Shown one piece after another: positions 1 through 8,460 of a DNA stretch of 64,000 nucleotides. Source of the DNA: Sphingomonas sp. LT1P40 (GTDB taxonomy: Bacteria > Pseudomonadota > Alphaproteobacteria > Sphingomonadales > Sphingomonadaceae). Where the stretch lies: assembly GCF_036663835.1 (NCBI RefSeq), contig NZ_JAXOJT010000001.1, forward strand, positions 124,001-188,000. The letters run 5' to 3'. The position numbers were made by a program, and so were the translations under genes. Every line of letters begins with the position of its first letter. Positions within the stretch are counted from its first letter, which is position 1. The notes under the pieces are model-generated. The model made no database searches, was not told the DNA's origin, and was given only the letters and a program-made list of their open reading frames with translations.

Positions 1-32
1 CAGACCGGGTCGCATCGGTAACATGATTGTCG

Positions 33-1373
33 ATGCAGCTGATTCGCCTCGCTTTTGCCTTATGGATGCTGGCGATGCTGCCTTTGTCGGCGCAGGCCGC
101 AGAGCGATGGCCCTATTCGGACTTCGGAATGGCTGCCTTCAATCGCGGTGACTATGCCGCTGCGCTCAAATCATTCCGCCTTGAATTAGAGAAATGCGAA
201 GCGATGCGACTGGTGGGTGATCAATGCCTCGACCTGTTGCTTGGCGTTGCTAACATGGAGTTGTTGGCGGGTGATATGCGGGCAGGCGAGCGCTATGCGC
301 GACAGGCGCTGGCGCTTGCTGAGCGCACCCTCAACGTTGGCCATCCAGACGTGGCGACAAGCGCGAACGTACTGGCTGCCATTCTGAACGCACAGGCGCG
401 TTATGCCGACGCGGAAGTGCTTTATCGTCAGGCACTGGCTATCCGTGAGAAAGCGCTCCCGGCTGGACATGAAGATATCGCGGCGAGCTCTAACAATCTG
501 GCTGAGAACCTGCGGACACAGGCTAGATATACGGAGGCGGAGCCGCTCTATCGTCGGGCGCTGATGATGCGTGAGGCTTCGCTGCCCGCGATGCATCCAG
601 ACCTTGCCAGCAGCTACAGCAATTTGGCATCCAATCTGGCTGCGGAAGGGCGTTACGCGGAAGCGGAGCCATTCTTACGCCGGGCGCTGACGATCAGCGA
701 AGCGTCGTTACCGCCGACCCATTTGTTCATCGCGGTCGTTACCGAAAATATGGCGTCGTGCCTGGACGCGCTGGGCCGCCATGCAGAGGCGGAGATATTG
801 TTTCGCCGCACGCTTGCCATGTACGGATCGAATCTCGCCCCCGGCCACCCTTCGATCGCCAGAACGCTCAACAATCTGGCCCTCAACCTGCATAAACTAG
901 GTCGGTACGCGGACGCGGCAAAATCATATCGTCAGGCATTGGCGATACGCGAGGCAGCACTGCCGGCCGGGCATCCCGATATCGCAATCGCATATAGCAA
1001 TTTCGCGCTCGTCCTGATCGACCAAGGCGATTCCGCGCAAGGGGAAGCGATGCAGCGCAAGGCACTGGCGATTTACGAGGGTGCGCTGCTGGCGTCCCAT
1101 CCAGATCGGATAAGAGGATATTGGGAACTCGCCGTCCAGTTGCAGCGGCATGGCGGCGGGCGTCCCGAAGTCCGAACACTTTATCGACGGGCCGCAGCGG
1201 GTGCTTTGTCACGGATGCGGTCGTTCACCGGTTTCAGCCAAGCCGCTCAAGCCGAAATCCGCCAATATCGACCGGTTTTCACGAACCATGTGCGCGCGGC
1301 ATGGGATCTGTCGAGCGGTGGGGCCGTTACCCCTTCGCCATCTTCAGCACCTGCTTCCACTCCGCCTCGCTGA
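33..1373 (+). CDS. Exported tetratricopeptide (kinesin-light-chain-type) repeat protein
   Basis: A 446-residue protein with a cleavable signal peptide (about residues 1-23, ending AQAA), so it should act in the periplasm, probably as a protein-interaction scaffold. After an N-terminal TPR-like segment come six consecutive repeats of exactly 42 residues, each starting HPD/HED and carrying a pattern like YAEAEPLYRRALAIRE, then a degenerate seventh; this is the TPR_10/TPR_12 repeat type. The ATG at 33 is preferred because it starts directly with the signal peptide; a TTG at 27 is in frame two codons earlier, and neither has an obvious Shine-Dalgarno. Its 3' end overlaps the convergent EVE gene by 47 bases. 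GC is somewhat lower than the surroundings (36/60 at 241-300, 35/60 at 481-540). The specific partner is unknown. Confidence 0.85.
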   Translation: MQLIRLAFALWMLAMLPLSAQAAERWPYSDFGMAAFNRGDYAAALKSFRLELEKCEAMRLVGDQCLDLLLGVANMELLAGDMRAGERYARQALALAERTLNVGHPDVATSANVLAAILNAQARYADAEVLYRQALAIREKALPAGHEDIAASSNNLAENLRTQARYTEAEPLYRRALMMREASLPAMHPDLASSYSNLASNLAAEGRYAEAEPFLRRALTISEASLPPTHLFIAVVTENMASCLDALGRHAEAEILFRRTLAMYGSNLAPGHPSIARTLNNLALNLHKLGRYADAAKSYRQALAIREAALPAGHPDIAIAYSNFALVLIDQGDSAQGEAMQRKALAIYEGALLASHPDRIRGYWELAVQLQRHGGGRPEVRTLYRRAAAGALSRMRSFTGFSQAAQAEIRQYRPVFTNHVRAAWDLSSGGAVTPSPSSAPASTPPR

Positions 1374-1728
1374 CCTTGCCCACCGACAGTCGCGAATATT
1401 TGGTCAGCTCCATCTCCGCCAGTTTTGGTTCCGCCTTGACCGCCTTCAGCGTCACCGGGTTGGGCAGCTTCTCGACCGGCTTCAGCTCGACCGAAACCCA
1501 ATGCTTGCCGTCGCCGTCGGGCTTGGCCTCGCGTGTCACTTCCATGATGCCGACGATCTCAAGCCCGATATTGCTGTGATAGAAAAACGCCCGATCGCCG
1601 ACCTTCATCGCGCGCAGATTACCCGCCGCCGTGTGGTTGCGGACGCCGTCCCATTCGGTCGTGCCGTCGCGGACCAGATCGTCCCAGCCGAACACGTCGG
1701 GTTCGGACTTCATCAGCCACAGGTTCAT
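1327..1728 (-). CDS. EVE domain-containing protein
   Basis: A 133-residue single-domain protein beginning MNLWLMKSEPDVFGWDDL and containing WDGVRNHTAAGNLRAMKVGD, the typical start and core of the EVE (PUA-like) fold (thymocyte nuclear protein 1 family). EVE domains are thought to bind modified bases in nucleic acid; the bacterial housekeeping role of this short form is not settled. The start at 1728 is chosen because a good Shine-Dalgarno (AAAGGAG on the minus strand) lies just upstream and homologues begin at this point; the longer open frame upstream is non-coding. The gene converges on, and overlaps by 47 bases, the TPR gene. Confidence 0.93.
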   Translation of the reverse strand: MNLWLMKSEPDVFGWDDLVRDGTTEWDGVRNHTAAGNLRAMKVGDRAFFYHSNIGLEIVGIMEVTREAKPDGDGKHWVSVELKPVEKLPNPVTLKAVKAEPKLAEMELTKYSRLSVGKVSEAEWKQVLKMAKG

Positions 1729-1887
1729 GAAAAGCTTCTCCTTTTCGGCTCTCCTGCGCCAACCCTTGCCTAAACCGCAAGTGAACATGCGATTCCGGAC
1801 GCGTTCAGGACGACTCGGGCAATTTGCATCCACGACGTCGTTTATGCGTTCTGACGTCAGTTTGTGCAGATGCACGAGGAGGAAGTC

Positions 1888-2247
1888 ATGAAGATCATCA
1901 CCAAAGCGGTGCTTGGCCTGACGCTCGGCGCCACCGCGCTCACCGTTGCCGCTCCGGCGGAAGCGCAGCGTTATCGTCATCGCGACCGCGACAATACCGG
2001 CACCGCCATTGTTGCCGGGATCGCCGGCATCGCGATCGGTGCGGCCATCGCAGGATCGAGCCGTGATCGCGGTTACGACGACCGACGTTACTATGACGAC
2101 CGGCGTTATTACCGTCAGCGCGGCTATTATTCGCCGCAGAGCAGCTATTATCGCGATTACGAGCGTCGCGGGTTTCGCGGCTGCTCGGTCCGTCGGGTCT
2201 ATGACCCGTATCTGGGCCGTCGCGTGAAGGTACGTTACTGCCGTTAA
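1888..2247 (+). CDS. Small exported Arg/Tyr-rich protein
   Basis: A 119-residue protein with a signal peptide (MKIITKAVLG through AEAQ, about residues 1-29). A Gly/Ala/Ile-rich segment follows, then an Arg/Asp/Tyr-rich tail with repeated YDDRRYY motifs, and two Cys near the C-terminus (GCSVRR and RYCR) that could form a disulfide. A strong GAGGAGG Shine-Dalgarno sits 7 bases before the ATG at 1888. Short proteins of this composition are common in sphingomonads and unassigned; the composition suggests a cell-envelope location, but I do not assign a function. A good intrinsic terminator follows. Confidence 0.8.
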   Translation: MKIITKAVLGLTLGATALTVAAPAEAQRYRHRDRDNTGTAIVAGIAGIAIGAAIAGSSRDRGYDDRRYYDDRRYYRQRGYYSPQSSYYRDYERRGFRGCSVRRVYDPYLGRRVKVRYCR

Positions 2248-2269
2248 TCCGGTCCGACGATACAAACAG

Positions 2270-2303
2270 GCGGCGCGGGTTTATTCCCGCGCCGCTTTTG
2301 TTT
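2270..2303 (+). terminator. Intrinsic terminator after the Arg/Tyr-rich gene
   Basis: A perfect 10-base-pair GC stem (2270-2279 with 2286-2295) and 6-base loop are followed by TTTTGTTT. It lies 22 bases after the stop of the preceding gene and just before the DUF3297 gene. Confidence 0.85.
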
Positions 2304-2314
2304 AGGGGGCGCTG

Positions 2315-2590
2315 ATGAGCGACACTCCCCCCGACCGGCTCTCGGTCAATCCGAAGAGCCCGTATCACGACCCGACGCTGCTTCAGCGCGGCATCGGCAT
2401 CAAGTTCAAGGACGTCCAGCGCCGCGACGTCGAGGAATATTGCGTGTCCGAAAACTGGATTCGCGTTCAGGTCGGCAAGACGATGGACCGCAAGGGCAAT
2501 CCGCTGACGATCAAGCTAAGCGGGCCGGTCGAGGCGTGGTTTGAGAGTCCTGCGCCGGGTGAGGATGCGGGCGAGGGCGCGACGGAATAG
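2315..2590 (+). CDS. DUF3297 family protein
   Basis: A 91-residue cytoplasmic protein beginning MSDTPPDRLSVNPKSPYHD and containing GIGIKFKDVQRRDVEEYC and GKTMDRKGNPLTIKL, which match the conserved pattern of DUF3297 (glutathione-peroxidase-like DUF). No catalytic residues are evident and the function is unknown. It ends one base before the stop codon of the convergent esterase gene. Confidence 0.88.
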   Translation: MSDTPPDRLSVNPKSPYHDPTLLQRGIGIKFKDVQRRDVEEYCVSENWIRVQVGKTMDRKGNPLTIKLSGPVEAWFESPAPGEDAGEGATE

Positions 2591-2591
2591 A

Positions 2592-3425
2592 CTATCGTTC
2601 GGGCGGCTTGAACAACAGCCGCATACCGGCGCGATAGGCGTCGGTGCTGTTCGCGGCATGCGTGCCGCCCGCGATCGACACGGCGTGCAGCCGCCACGGC
2701 AGATCGCGCCGTGGTTTCCAGCGTTCGATCCATGCGCTGGTACCGGTGCGCAGCTCCGGCCTGTCGTTCGTGCCGCTGGTGACGATCAGGGCAAGGTCGG
2801 ATCGCACGGCACGCGCCGGTTCGCCTTCATAGGAATAGGTGAGCGTCAGCGCGGGGTTGCTGGCGATTCGGCCCCAGAACATGTCCGGTTCGACAAAGGC
2901 CGAATGGATGGCGAATCGTCCGCCGAGCGACTGCCCGAACAGGATGCGGCGGGCAGGATCGGCCCGATAACGCGTTTCGACCGCAGGGATCAGTTCGCCC
3001 TTGAGGAAGCTCAGAAACGCCGCGGCACCCGCCTCGCCGGGCGCCTCGCTCGTGCTGCGTTCACGATAGTCGATGCCGCGTTTGTTGACGGGTCCGAAGC
3101 CGCCATAGGCGATGCCGACGACGATCGCCTCGGGGAGCTTGTCGTCGAGCGTCAGGAACAGGTGCGTCGCGCCGAGGATCGGGAACAGCGAGTCGCCGTC
3201 GAGCAGATAGACGACCGGGTAGCGCCGCGCCGGATCGGCGGCATAGTCCTGCGGCAGCCGGACATAGATATGGTAAGTGCGCCCCGTCGTGCGCGACGGC
3301 TGCGAGAAATAGTCGCCGCTCAGTGCGGGGAGATACGCCAGTGTCGGTGCGGCCGGTACATTAGGAACCGGCGTGCAGCCACTCGCCACGAACGCGCAAG
3401 CGGCAAGGATCGTGATGCGTGACAT
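2592..3425 (-). CDS. Putative lipoprotein esterase (alpha/beta hydrolase, esterase D/PF00756 type)
   Basis: A 277-residue protein starting MSRITILAACAFVASGC, a lipoprotein signal peptide with the lipobox Cys at residue 17, so it should be membrane-anchored facing the periplasm. The hydrolase core has the nucleophile elbow GQSLGG (Ser166), a likely acid in TSGTND (Asp221) and a late His in GGTHAAN (His256). The family includes siderophore esterases and S-formylglutathione-type hydrolases; the substrate cannot be read from the sequence. The start at 3425 is chosen because it begins the lipoprotein signal; an upstream extension to 3512 would destroy it. It lies 52 bases downstream of the PEP-mutase-family gene on the same strand and may be co-transcribed. 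Confidence 0.85.
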   Translation of the reverse strand: MSRITILAACAFVASGCTPVPNVPAAPTLAYLPALSGDYFSQPSRTTGRTYHIYVRLPQDYAADPARRYPVVYLLDGDSLFPILGATHLFLTLDDKLPEAIVVGIAYGGFGPVNKRGIDYRERSTSEAPGEAGAAAFLSFLKGELIPAVETRYRADPARRILFGQSLGGRFAIHSAFVEPDMFWGRIASNPALTLTYSYEGEPARAVRSDLALIVTSGTNDRPELRTGTSAWIERWKPRRDLPWRLHAVSIAGGTHAANSTDAYRAGMRLLFKPPER

Positions 3426-3477
3426 TCGGCCCACCCCTGCCGTCGTCGTACCGCAAACGTGGCGACGGCGCGAGGGG

Positions 3478-4236
3478 TCAGGCCTCGCCGCCCAACGTTG
3501 CTCGCGCCGCATCCTCGAACGCCTTCATTGCCAGCCGATGCGGGAACGGCCCATGGCTGATACGCGCCACACCCGCCTTCGCCACCGACGCGGAATCCGG
3601 TGCACCGGGAAAGGCCATGAAGTTCACCGGCAGCGGCGATTCCCAGCAGACTCGCTTCAACAGATCGAGATCGGCCAGGCCGGGGACGAAAAAGCCGTTG
3701 GCACCGGCCGCCGCATAGGCATGCGCGCGTTCGATCGCGGCATCGACCTTGGCTTCGTCATGCGTGTCCGCTTTGGCTTGGAGGAAAATGTCGGTGCGCG
3801 CGTTGATGAAGAAAGCGGGGCCGGTCGCGGCCCGGATCGCTGCGATGCGCGCAGCCTGAACCGCGACATCGTGAATCCCGCTGCCGCCGATCACCTGATC
3901 CTCGAAATTGCAGCCGATCGCACCGGTTGCAGCCAGTCGCGCGACGTTGCGCCCGACCGCTTCCGGATCGACCGCATAGCCACCCTCGAAATCGATGGTC
4001 ACCGGCAGATCGACGGCACGCACGATGCGTTCGGCATTGGCCAGCGCGAGATCGATCGGAAGCTCTTCGGCGTCCAAAAAACCGTTCGCCACCGCGACCG
4101 AGGCACTGCCGGTGGCAATCGCCCTCGCCCCGGCCTGCGCCGCGACCTTTGCCGATCCGGCGTCCCAGATGTTGAACAGGATCATCGGATCGCCGCTGAC
4201 GTGCAGCGCGGCGAAACGGTCGAATCTTGCAGTCAT
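3478..4236 (-). CDS. Isocitrate lyase/PEP mutase family protein
   Basis: A 252-residue TIM-barrel enzyme of the PEP mutase/isocitrate lyase superfamily. Visible motifs are FNIWDAGSAKVAAQAG near the N-terminus, VTIDFEGGYA and NFEDQVIGG, where the Asp and Glu residues coordinate Mg2+ in this family. Members cleave or rearrange C-C or C-P bonds of 2-oxo or dicarboxylic acids (oxaloacetate decarboxylase, methylisocitrate lyase-like, phosphonopyruvate-related). The KKCGH signature of true isocitrate lyase is absent, so the short orphan subgroup is more likely. A striking inverted repeat lies 17-44 bases upstream of the start, and a two-component system lies just upstream on the same strand. Confidence 0.88.
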   Translation of the reverse strand: MTARFDRFAALHVSGDPMILFNIWDAGSAKVAAQAGARAIATGSASVAVANGFLDAEELPIDLALANAERIVRAVDLPVTIDFEGGYAVDPEAVGRNVARLAATGAIGCNFEDQVIGGSGIHDVAVQAARIAAIRAATGPAFFINARTDIFLQAKADTHDEAKVDAAIERAHAYAAAGANGFFVPGLADLDLLKRVCWESPLPVNFMAFPGAPDSASVAKAGVARISHGPFPHRLAMKAFEDAARATLGGEA

Positions 4237-4252
4237 CGTCGTGGTCCTTTCT

Positions 4253-4280
4253 CGTTCCCAACCTTTCTAGGTTAGGAACG
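4253..4280. promoter_or_regulatory. 28-base inverted repeat upstream of the PEP-mutase-family gene
   Basis: Arms 4253-4264 (CGTTCCCAACCT) and 4269-4280 (AGGTTAGGAACG) pair over 12 positions with one mismatch around a TTCT loop. The repeat lies between the LytTR regulator stop (4308) and the start of the PEP-mutase-family gene (4236). No T-run follows on the minus strand, where GAGAAAGGA serves as the ribosome-binding site, so an operator or 5' UTR structure is more likely than a terminator. Confidence 0.55.
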
Positions 4281-4307
4281 AAAGCGGAACAATCCCGATT
4301 CTTGCGA

Positions 4308-5108
4308 TCAATGAACGAAGCGCGCCACCACGTCGCGATACGACCGGCTGACCTTCACCTGCGAACCCGAATCGAGCACCAGGAAGCATTCGCCATTGGT
4401 GTGCGGCTTGACCTGCTTCACCTGATCGAGGTTGACGATGGTCGAGCGGTGAACGCGCTGAAACCGGCGCGGATCGAGCCGCTTTTCCAGATCCTTCATC
4501 GTCTCGCGCAGCACCAGCGTGTTGTCGGCGGTCTTGATGCACATATAATCGCCGGCCGCCTCGACGATCTCGATCGTGTCGACATCGACGCGGAAAATCT
4601 GGCCGCGATCCTTGATGTTGATGAGCTTCTCGTAGCGGTTGGCGGAAACCTCGCCATCGGCAGCGGCCAGTTCCTCGGCGGCGTCCGGTGCGACCTCGGC
4701 CAACACTTCCTTCAGCTTCTCGACTTCCTCGACACCGCGCTTTTCGGTCAGCCGCTGGCGCACGCGCTCCAGCGTGTCGGCCAGGCGCGCCTCGTCCACC
4801 GGCTTCATCAGATAATCCATTGCGTTCGCCTCGAACGCACGGATCGCATGGTCCGAATAGGCAGTGACGAACACGAACAGCGGCGGCTCGACTTCCATCA
4901 GACCCTGAACGACCGAAAAGCCGTCGAAACCGGGCATCTGAATGTCGAGAAAGACCAGATCGGGCTTGTGCGTCTTGATCGCTCGGATCGCCTCGCGGCC
5001 GTTTTGGCATTTGTCGATGATCTCGACGTCTTCATGCGCCTGAAGCCGCAGTTCGAGGCCCTGAATGGCCAGCGGTTCGTCATCGACCAGGATGGTACGG
5101 ATCGTCAT
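4308..5108 (-). CDS. LytTR-family response regulator
   Basis: A 266-residue DNA-binding response regulator. The receiver domain (about 1-120) has the acidic pocket VDDEP (Asp9, Asp10), phospho-acceptor Asp55 in FLDIQMPGFDG and the conserved Lys102 in LMKPV. A linker is followed by a LytTR DNA-binding domain (about 155-266) with KLINIKDRGQIFRVD, RFQRVHRSTIVNLD and KVSRSYRD. LytTR proteins bind direct-repeat sites near promoters. The partner sensor kinase is the next gene upstream on the same strand, 104 bases away. The regulated genes are not evident from context. Confidence 0.95.
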   Translation of the reverse strand: MTIRTILVDDEPLAIQGLELRLQAHEDVEIIDKCQNGREAIRAIKTHKPDLVFLDIQMPGFDGFSVVQGLMEVEPPLFVFVTAYSDHAIRAFEANAMDYLMKPVDEARLADTLERVRQRLTEKRGVEEVEKLKEVLAEVAPDAAEELAAADGEVSANRYEKLINIKDRGQIFRVDVDTIEIVEAAGDYMCIKTADNTLVLRETMKDLEKRLDPRRFQRVHRSTIVNLDQVKQVKPHTNGECFLVLDSGSQVKVSRSYRDVVARFVH

Positions 5109-5212
5109 GGTTCTTTCTTACTCTCATCCGGCGCTGCGTCGATGCCCCCGACGCGGTGCCAACAATCCCCTGCCTTTAATGTCCAACGCAGAACGTTACG
5201 GTCCGGTTACGA

Positions 5213-6310
5213 TCAGGCGGCTTCCTTCGCTTGTTCCTCGATCTGGAACGGTATCTCGATCTCAACGCGGAAACCGCGTCCGGGGTCCGTTCGGGTTTCA
5301 AAGCGGTGGTCAGGCCCGAATGCCTGCGCCAGCCGCTCCCGTATATTGGTGAGCCCAACCCCGGTTGAAAGGCTTGGACGGTTCTTGCCCTCGATCAATC
5401 CCGGGCCGGTGTCGGACACGGTGATCTGCACCCGATCGCCGTTGAGTCGAGCAGCGATGGCGATTTCGGCACCCTCTTCCTGGGGCGTGACGGCATATTT
5501 GATCGCGTTTTCGACGAGCGGCTGCAGCAGCAGCGAGGGCAGGCGGGCCTTGGCCGTACGCGGGTCGATATCGAACACCGGCTTCAACCGTTCCTCGAAC
5601 CGCATCTTCTCGATCTCCAGATACAGTTTTAGCGTTTCCACTTCCTGCGCCAGCGTGACGTGCGCGGTGGGTTCGTTGGCAAGCGTGTAGCGCAGGAAAT
5701 TGGCAAGCCGCGCCAGCATCGCATTTGCGCGATCGGTCTGTTTGAGCAGCACCAGCGTCGAAATCGAGTTGAGCGTGTTGAACAGGAAGTGCGGGTTGAG
5801 CTGATAGCGCAACATCGCCAGCTGCGCCGACGATGCCTGATTCTCCAGCAACTGCATCCGATCGATCTGATCTTCCACGATCAGATAGAAATTGATTCCG
5901 AAATACAGCGCCGACCAGCCCGCCAACACGGTGAAGTTGAGGAACAGACTGCCCAGGATGAGCGGCAGTTCGATCCCCGGATCGGCGCGCATGACCGAGA
6001 CGGTGAACGCATTCAGCATCGCATAGACGAGCGTCGCGGCGGCCAGCGTCGCCACGGTTGCGAGGATGCCGGTGATCCGCGGCAGCCGCCGGTAACTGCC
6101 GTACAGCGCCGACAGCAGCAGCGTCAGGCAATAACCGACGATCGATTCGATCAGAACGCGGATCAAGTCTTCAAAGCTGAACGTGCGGTTCGAGAAATTG
6201 GAGACCGCGCGAAGCAACAGATATCCACCCCAGCCGGCACCCTGCAACATCCAGAAGGCGCGTGTCTTCTGTTCAAAGAACGGACGGGAAAGGACGGCGG
6301 GGTTCTTCAT
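5213..6310 (-). CDS. LytS/YehU-type sensor histidine kinase
   Basis: A 365-residue membrane histidine kinase. About four hydrophobic segments occupy residues 20-145, followed by the His_kinase (PF06580) motif QLNPHFLFNTLNSIS with phospho-acceptor His174. The HATPase domain has LLLQPLVENAIKYA (N box) and VSDTGPGL (G1), then TGVGLTNIRERL. No separate sensor domain is seen, so the ligand may be sensed by the membrane part. It pairs with the LytTR regulator immediately downstream. It is divergent from osmC-like gene 6431. Confidence 0.95.
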   Translation of the reverse strand: MKNPAVLSRPFFEQKTRAFWMLQGAGWGGYLLLRAVSNFSNRTFSFEDLIRVLIESIVGYCLTLLLSALYGSYRRLPRITGILATVATLAAATLVYAMLNAFTVSVMRADPGIELPLILGSLFLNFTVLAGWSALYFGINFYLIVEDQIDRMQLLENQASSAQLAMLRYQLNPHFLFNTLNSISTLVLLKQTDRANAMLARLANFLRYTLANEPTAHVTLAQEVETLKLYLEIEKMRFEERLKPVFDIDPRTAKARLPSLLLQPLVENAIKYAVTPQEEGAEIAIAARLNGDRVQITVSDTGPGLIEGKNRPSLSTGVGLTNIRERLAQAFGPDHRFETRTDPGRGFRVEIEIPFQIEEQAKEAA

Positions 6311-6430
6311 GCTCCGGGGGGTGCTCTACAGGTCGGGGAGGGCGAAGGGCAAGAATGGGGAACGACGGCGCGATGATATCGTTGCAGACCCGTTCACATT
6401 GCTTGTCCGCCTCCCCCAAGGAGATTTCGC

Positions 6431-6856
6431 ATGACCACCCGCACCGCCACCGCCCGCTATTCCGGCTTCGGCAAGGAAGGGAAGGGCGCGATCACCACCC
6501 AGTCCGGCGTGCTGACCGACCAATTCTATGGCTTCAACACGCGCTTCGAGGACGAGCCGGGTACGAACCCGGAGGAGCTGATCGCCGCCGCCCATGCCGG
6601 GTGCTTCACGATGGCGCTAAGCTTCGCGCTGGCCAAGGGCGGGTTCAGCGAAGGTACGCTGGAGACCAAGGCCGCAGTGAAGCTGGAAAAGGATGGCGAC
6701 GGCTTCACGATCACGCGGTCGGACCTGACCCTGACTGCCAGCGTGCCGACGATCGACGCGGCGGTGTTCGCCGAGCTGGCCGAGGGCGCGAAGAAGAACT
6801 GCCCGGTGTCGAAGCTGCTGAAGGCTGAGGTGACGCTGGACTATACGCTGGCGTGA
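6431..6856 (+). CDS. OsmC family peroxiredoxin
   Basis: A 141-residue cytoplasmic thiol peroxidase of the OsmC type, which reduces organic hydroperoxides. The two redox cysteines are visible: Cys58 in AAAHAGCFTMALS and Cys124 in KKNCPVSKLL; a Glu-containing PEEL motif (about 47-50) precedes the first. Length is normal for the family. An AAGGAG Shine-Dalgarno precedes the ATG at 6431. It is divergent from the LytS kinase gene and convergent with gpmA, with a palindromic repeat between the two stops. Confidence 0.94.
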   Translation: MTTRTATARYSGFGKEGKGAITTQSGVLTDQFYGFNTRFEDEPGTNPEELIAAAHAGCFTMALSFALAKGGFSEGTLETKAAVKLEKDGDGFTITRSDLTLTASVPTIDAAVFAELAEGAKKNCPVSKLLKAEVTLDYTLA

Positions 6857-6864
6857 TTTGAGCG

Positions 6865-6945
6865 CCCTCACCCTTCGCGCCTTCGGCGCTCTTCCCTCTC
6901 CCGGTGGGATAGGGAGGGAGGCGCGAAGCGCCGAAAGGGTGAGGG
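6865..6945. repeat. Palindromic repeat between osmC-like and gpmA genes
   Basis: An inverted repeat of about 81 bases: the left arm begins CCCTCACCCTT and the right arm ends AAGGGTGAGGG, each followed inward by a GGCGCxTTCGCGCC-like block and then a CTTCCCTCTC/GGGAGGGAG segment. It fills almost the whole gap between the two convergent stop codons (6856 and 6955). It could act as a two-way transcription terminator. Its sequence differs from the GTCATCCC-type repeats elsewhere in the window. Confidence 0.8.
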
Positions 6946-6954
6946 TGACGGCCC

Positions 6955-7641
6955 TTACCGCTCGCTCAAATAATACCGATCCACTGCCTTCAACCCCCCG
7001 TCCAGTTCATAAACGATCGGCTGCCCCGTCGGAATTTCCAGCGACGCAATCTCATCGTCCGAAATGCCCGACAGATGCTTGACCAGCGCGCGCAGCGAAT
7101 TGCCGTGCGCCGCAATCAGCACCCGCTTGCCGGCCTTCAGTTCAGGCGCGATGCGCTCTTCCCAATAGGGCAGGACGCGCGCGATCGTGTCCTTCAGGCT
7201 CTCGGTCTGCGGGATCGGGATGCCCTTATACCGCAAATCCGCCGCCAGATCCCAGGGCGACCCTTCCTCTGGCAAGGGCGGCGGGATGTCGAAGCTGCGA
7301 CGCCAGATCTTGACCTGATCGTCGCCGTGCAATGCGGCGGTCTCAGCCTTGTCCAGCCCGGTCAGGCCACCATAATGGCGCTCGTTCAGCTTCCACGATT
7401 TCTCGGTCGGCAGCCACAGCCGCCCCATCGCCTCCAGCGACAGGTTTAGCGTCTTGATCGCGCGGCTCTGAAAACTGGTGAAGGTCAGGTCGAAATCCAG
7501 ACCCTTTTCCTTCATCAGCACGCCCGCCGCGACCGCCTCGCGCACGCCCTGCTCGGTCAGGTCGACATCCCACCAGCCGGTGAAGCGGTTTTCCAGATTC
7601 CAGGCGGACTGGCCGTGGCGGATCAGGACGAGATTGGGCAT
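6955..7641 (-). CDS. gpmA: 2,3-bisphosphoglycerate-dependent phosphoglycerate mutase
   Basis: A 228-residue glycolytic enzyme that interconverts 3- and 2-phosphoglycerate through a phosphohistidine. The N-terminus [15 protein letters not shown] holds the RHG motif with catalytic His9; Glu87 lies in LNERHYGGL and the second active-site His179 in [10 protein letters not shown]. Length equals that of typical GpmA. The start at 7641 is fixed by homology and by an AAGGAG Shine-Dalgarno; an open frame continues upstream but is not coding. It is divergent from the dienelactone hydrolase gene. Confidence 0.97.
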   Translation of the reverse strand: MPNLVLIRHGQSAWNLENRFTGWWDVDLTEQGVREAVAAGVLMKEKGLDFDLTFTSFQSRAIKTLNLSLEAMGRLWLPTEKSWKLNERHYGGLTGLDKAETAALHGDDQVKIWRRSFDIPPPLPEEGSPWDLAADLRYKGIPIPQTESLKDTIARVLPYWEERIAPELKAGKRVLIAAHGNSLRALVKHLSGISDDEIASLEIPTGQPIVYELDGGLKAVDRYYLSER

Positions 7642-7711
7642 GCGCGTCTCCTTGCGGATTATTGCCCGCGTCCTTAGCGGATGCAGACGACAGGGCAACG
7701 GAAGGATGGCC

Positions 7712-8437
7712 ATGGCGATCGAAAGGCAAACCATCGTCTATGACGGGCCGGGCGGCCCGTTCGAGGGTGTCGTGGCGGCGGACAGCGACTGGGATGCGCC
7801 ACGTCCGGGCGTGATGATCGTCCCCAATGTGCTGGGCCAGAAGGAGGCCGACAACGTCATCGCGGAGCGGATTGCGGCGCTGGGCTATGTCGGCTTCGTC
7901 GCCGATACCTATGGGCAGGGCAAGCGAACGACCCGCGAGTCGCCCGATCCGGCGGTCTATATGAACGCGCTGAACGCCGACCGCGCGTTGCTGCGCGACC
8001 GGTTGTTGGCGAGCGTCGCGGCGCTGCATGCCTTGCCACAGGTCGATGCGGCGCGAACTGCGGCGACGGGCTATTGCTTTGGCGGCAAGTCGGTGATCGA
8101 CCTCGCACGGGCCGGCGGCGACGTGCTGGGCGTGGTCGCATTCCACGGCATCTTCGATGCGCCCGATTATGTCTATGCAAAACCGATCGCGGCCAAACTG
8201 CTGGTCTGTCACGGCTGGGACGATCCGCTCGCGCCGCCGGAGTCAGTGACGGCGTTGGCGGCGGAACTGACGGTGGCGGGCGCGGACTGGCAGCTGCACG
8301 GTTACGGCCATGCGGGACATGCGTTCACCGATCCCGGTGTTAAGGCGGGCACGCGGCCCGGCTTCGGCTATGACGCCAATGCCGATCGGCGCAGCTGGCG
8401 GGCGATGACCGATTTTCTGGCGGAATTGTTCGCCTAG
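7712..8437 (+). CDS. Dienelactone hydrolase family protein
   Basis: A 241-residue alpha/beta hydrolase. The catalytic triad of the dienelactone hydrolase family is visible: Cys122 in GYCFGGK, Asp170/171 in GWDDPLAP and His203 in [10 protein letters not shown]. Family members hydrolyse lactones or esters; the Cys nucleophile separates this from Ser esterases. No catechol-degradation genes are near, so a carboxymethylenebutenolidase role is not supported. The ATG at 7712 is chosen because GGAAGG ends 6 bases before it; an ATG at 7706 is in frame but too close to that site. Convergent with the DUF4126 gene across a palindromic repeat. Confidence 0.92.
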   Translation: MAIERQTIVYDGPGGPFEGVVAADSDWDAPRPGVMIVPNVLGQKEADNVIAERIAALGYVGFVADTYGQGKRTTRESPDPAVYMNALNADRALLRDRLLASVAALHALPQVDAARTAATGYCFGGKSVIDLARAGGDVLGVVAFHGIFDAPDYVYAKPIAAKLLVCHGWDDPLAPPESVTALAAELTVAGADWQLHGYGHAGHAFTDPGVKAGTRPGFGYDANADRRSWRAMTDFLAELFA

Positions 8438-8460
8438 CCCGAATTCGGTCTGCCCTTATC

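Noticed and set aside
1729..2265. N-terminal extension of the EVE-domain frame up to 2265
   Set aside because: The real start at 1728 has a ribosome-binding site and family match; the extension overlaps the opposite-strand gene at 1888.
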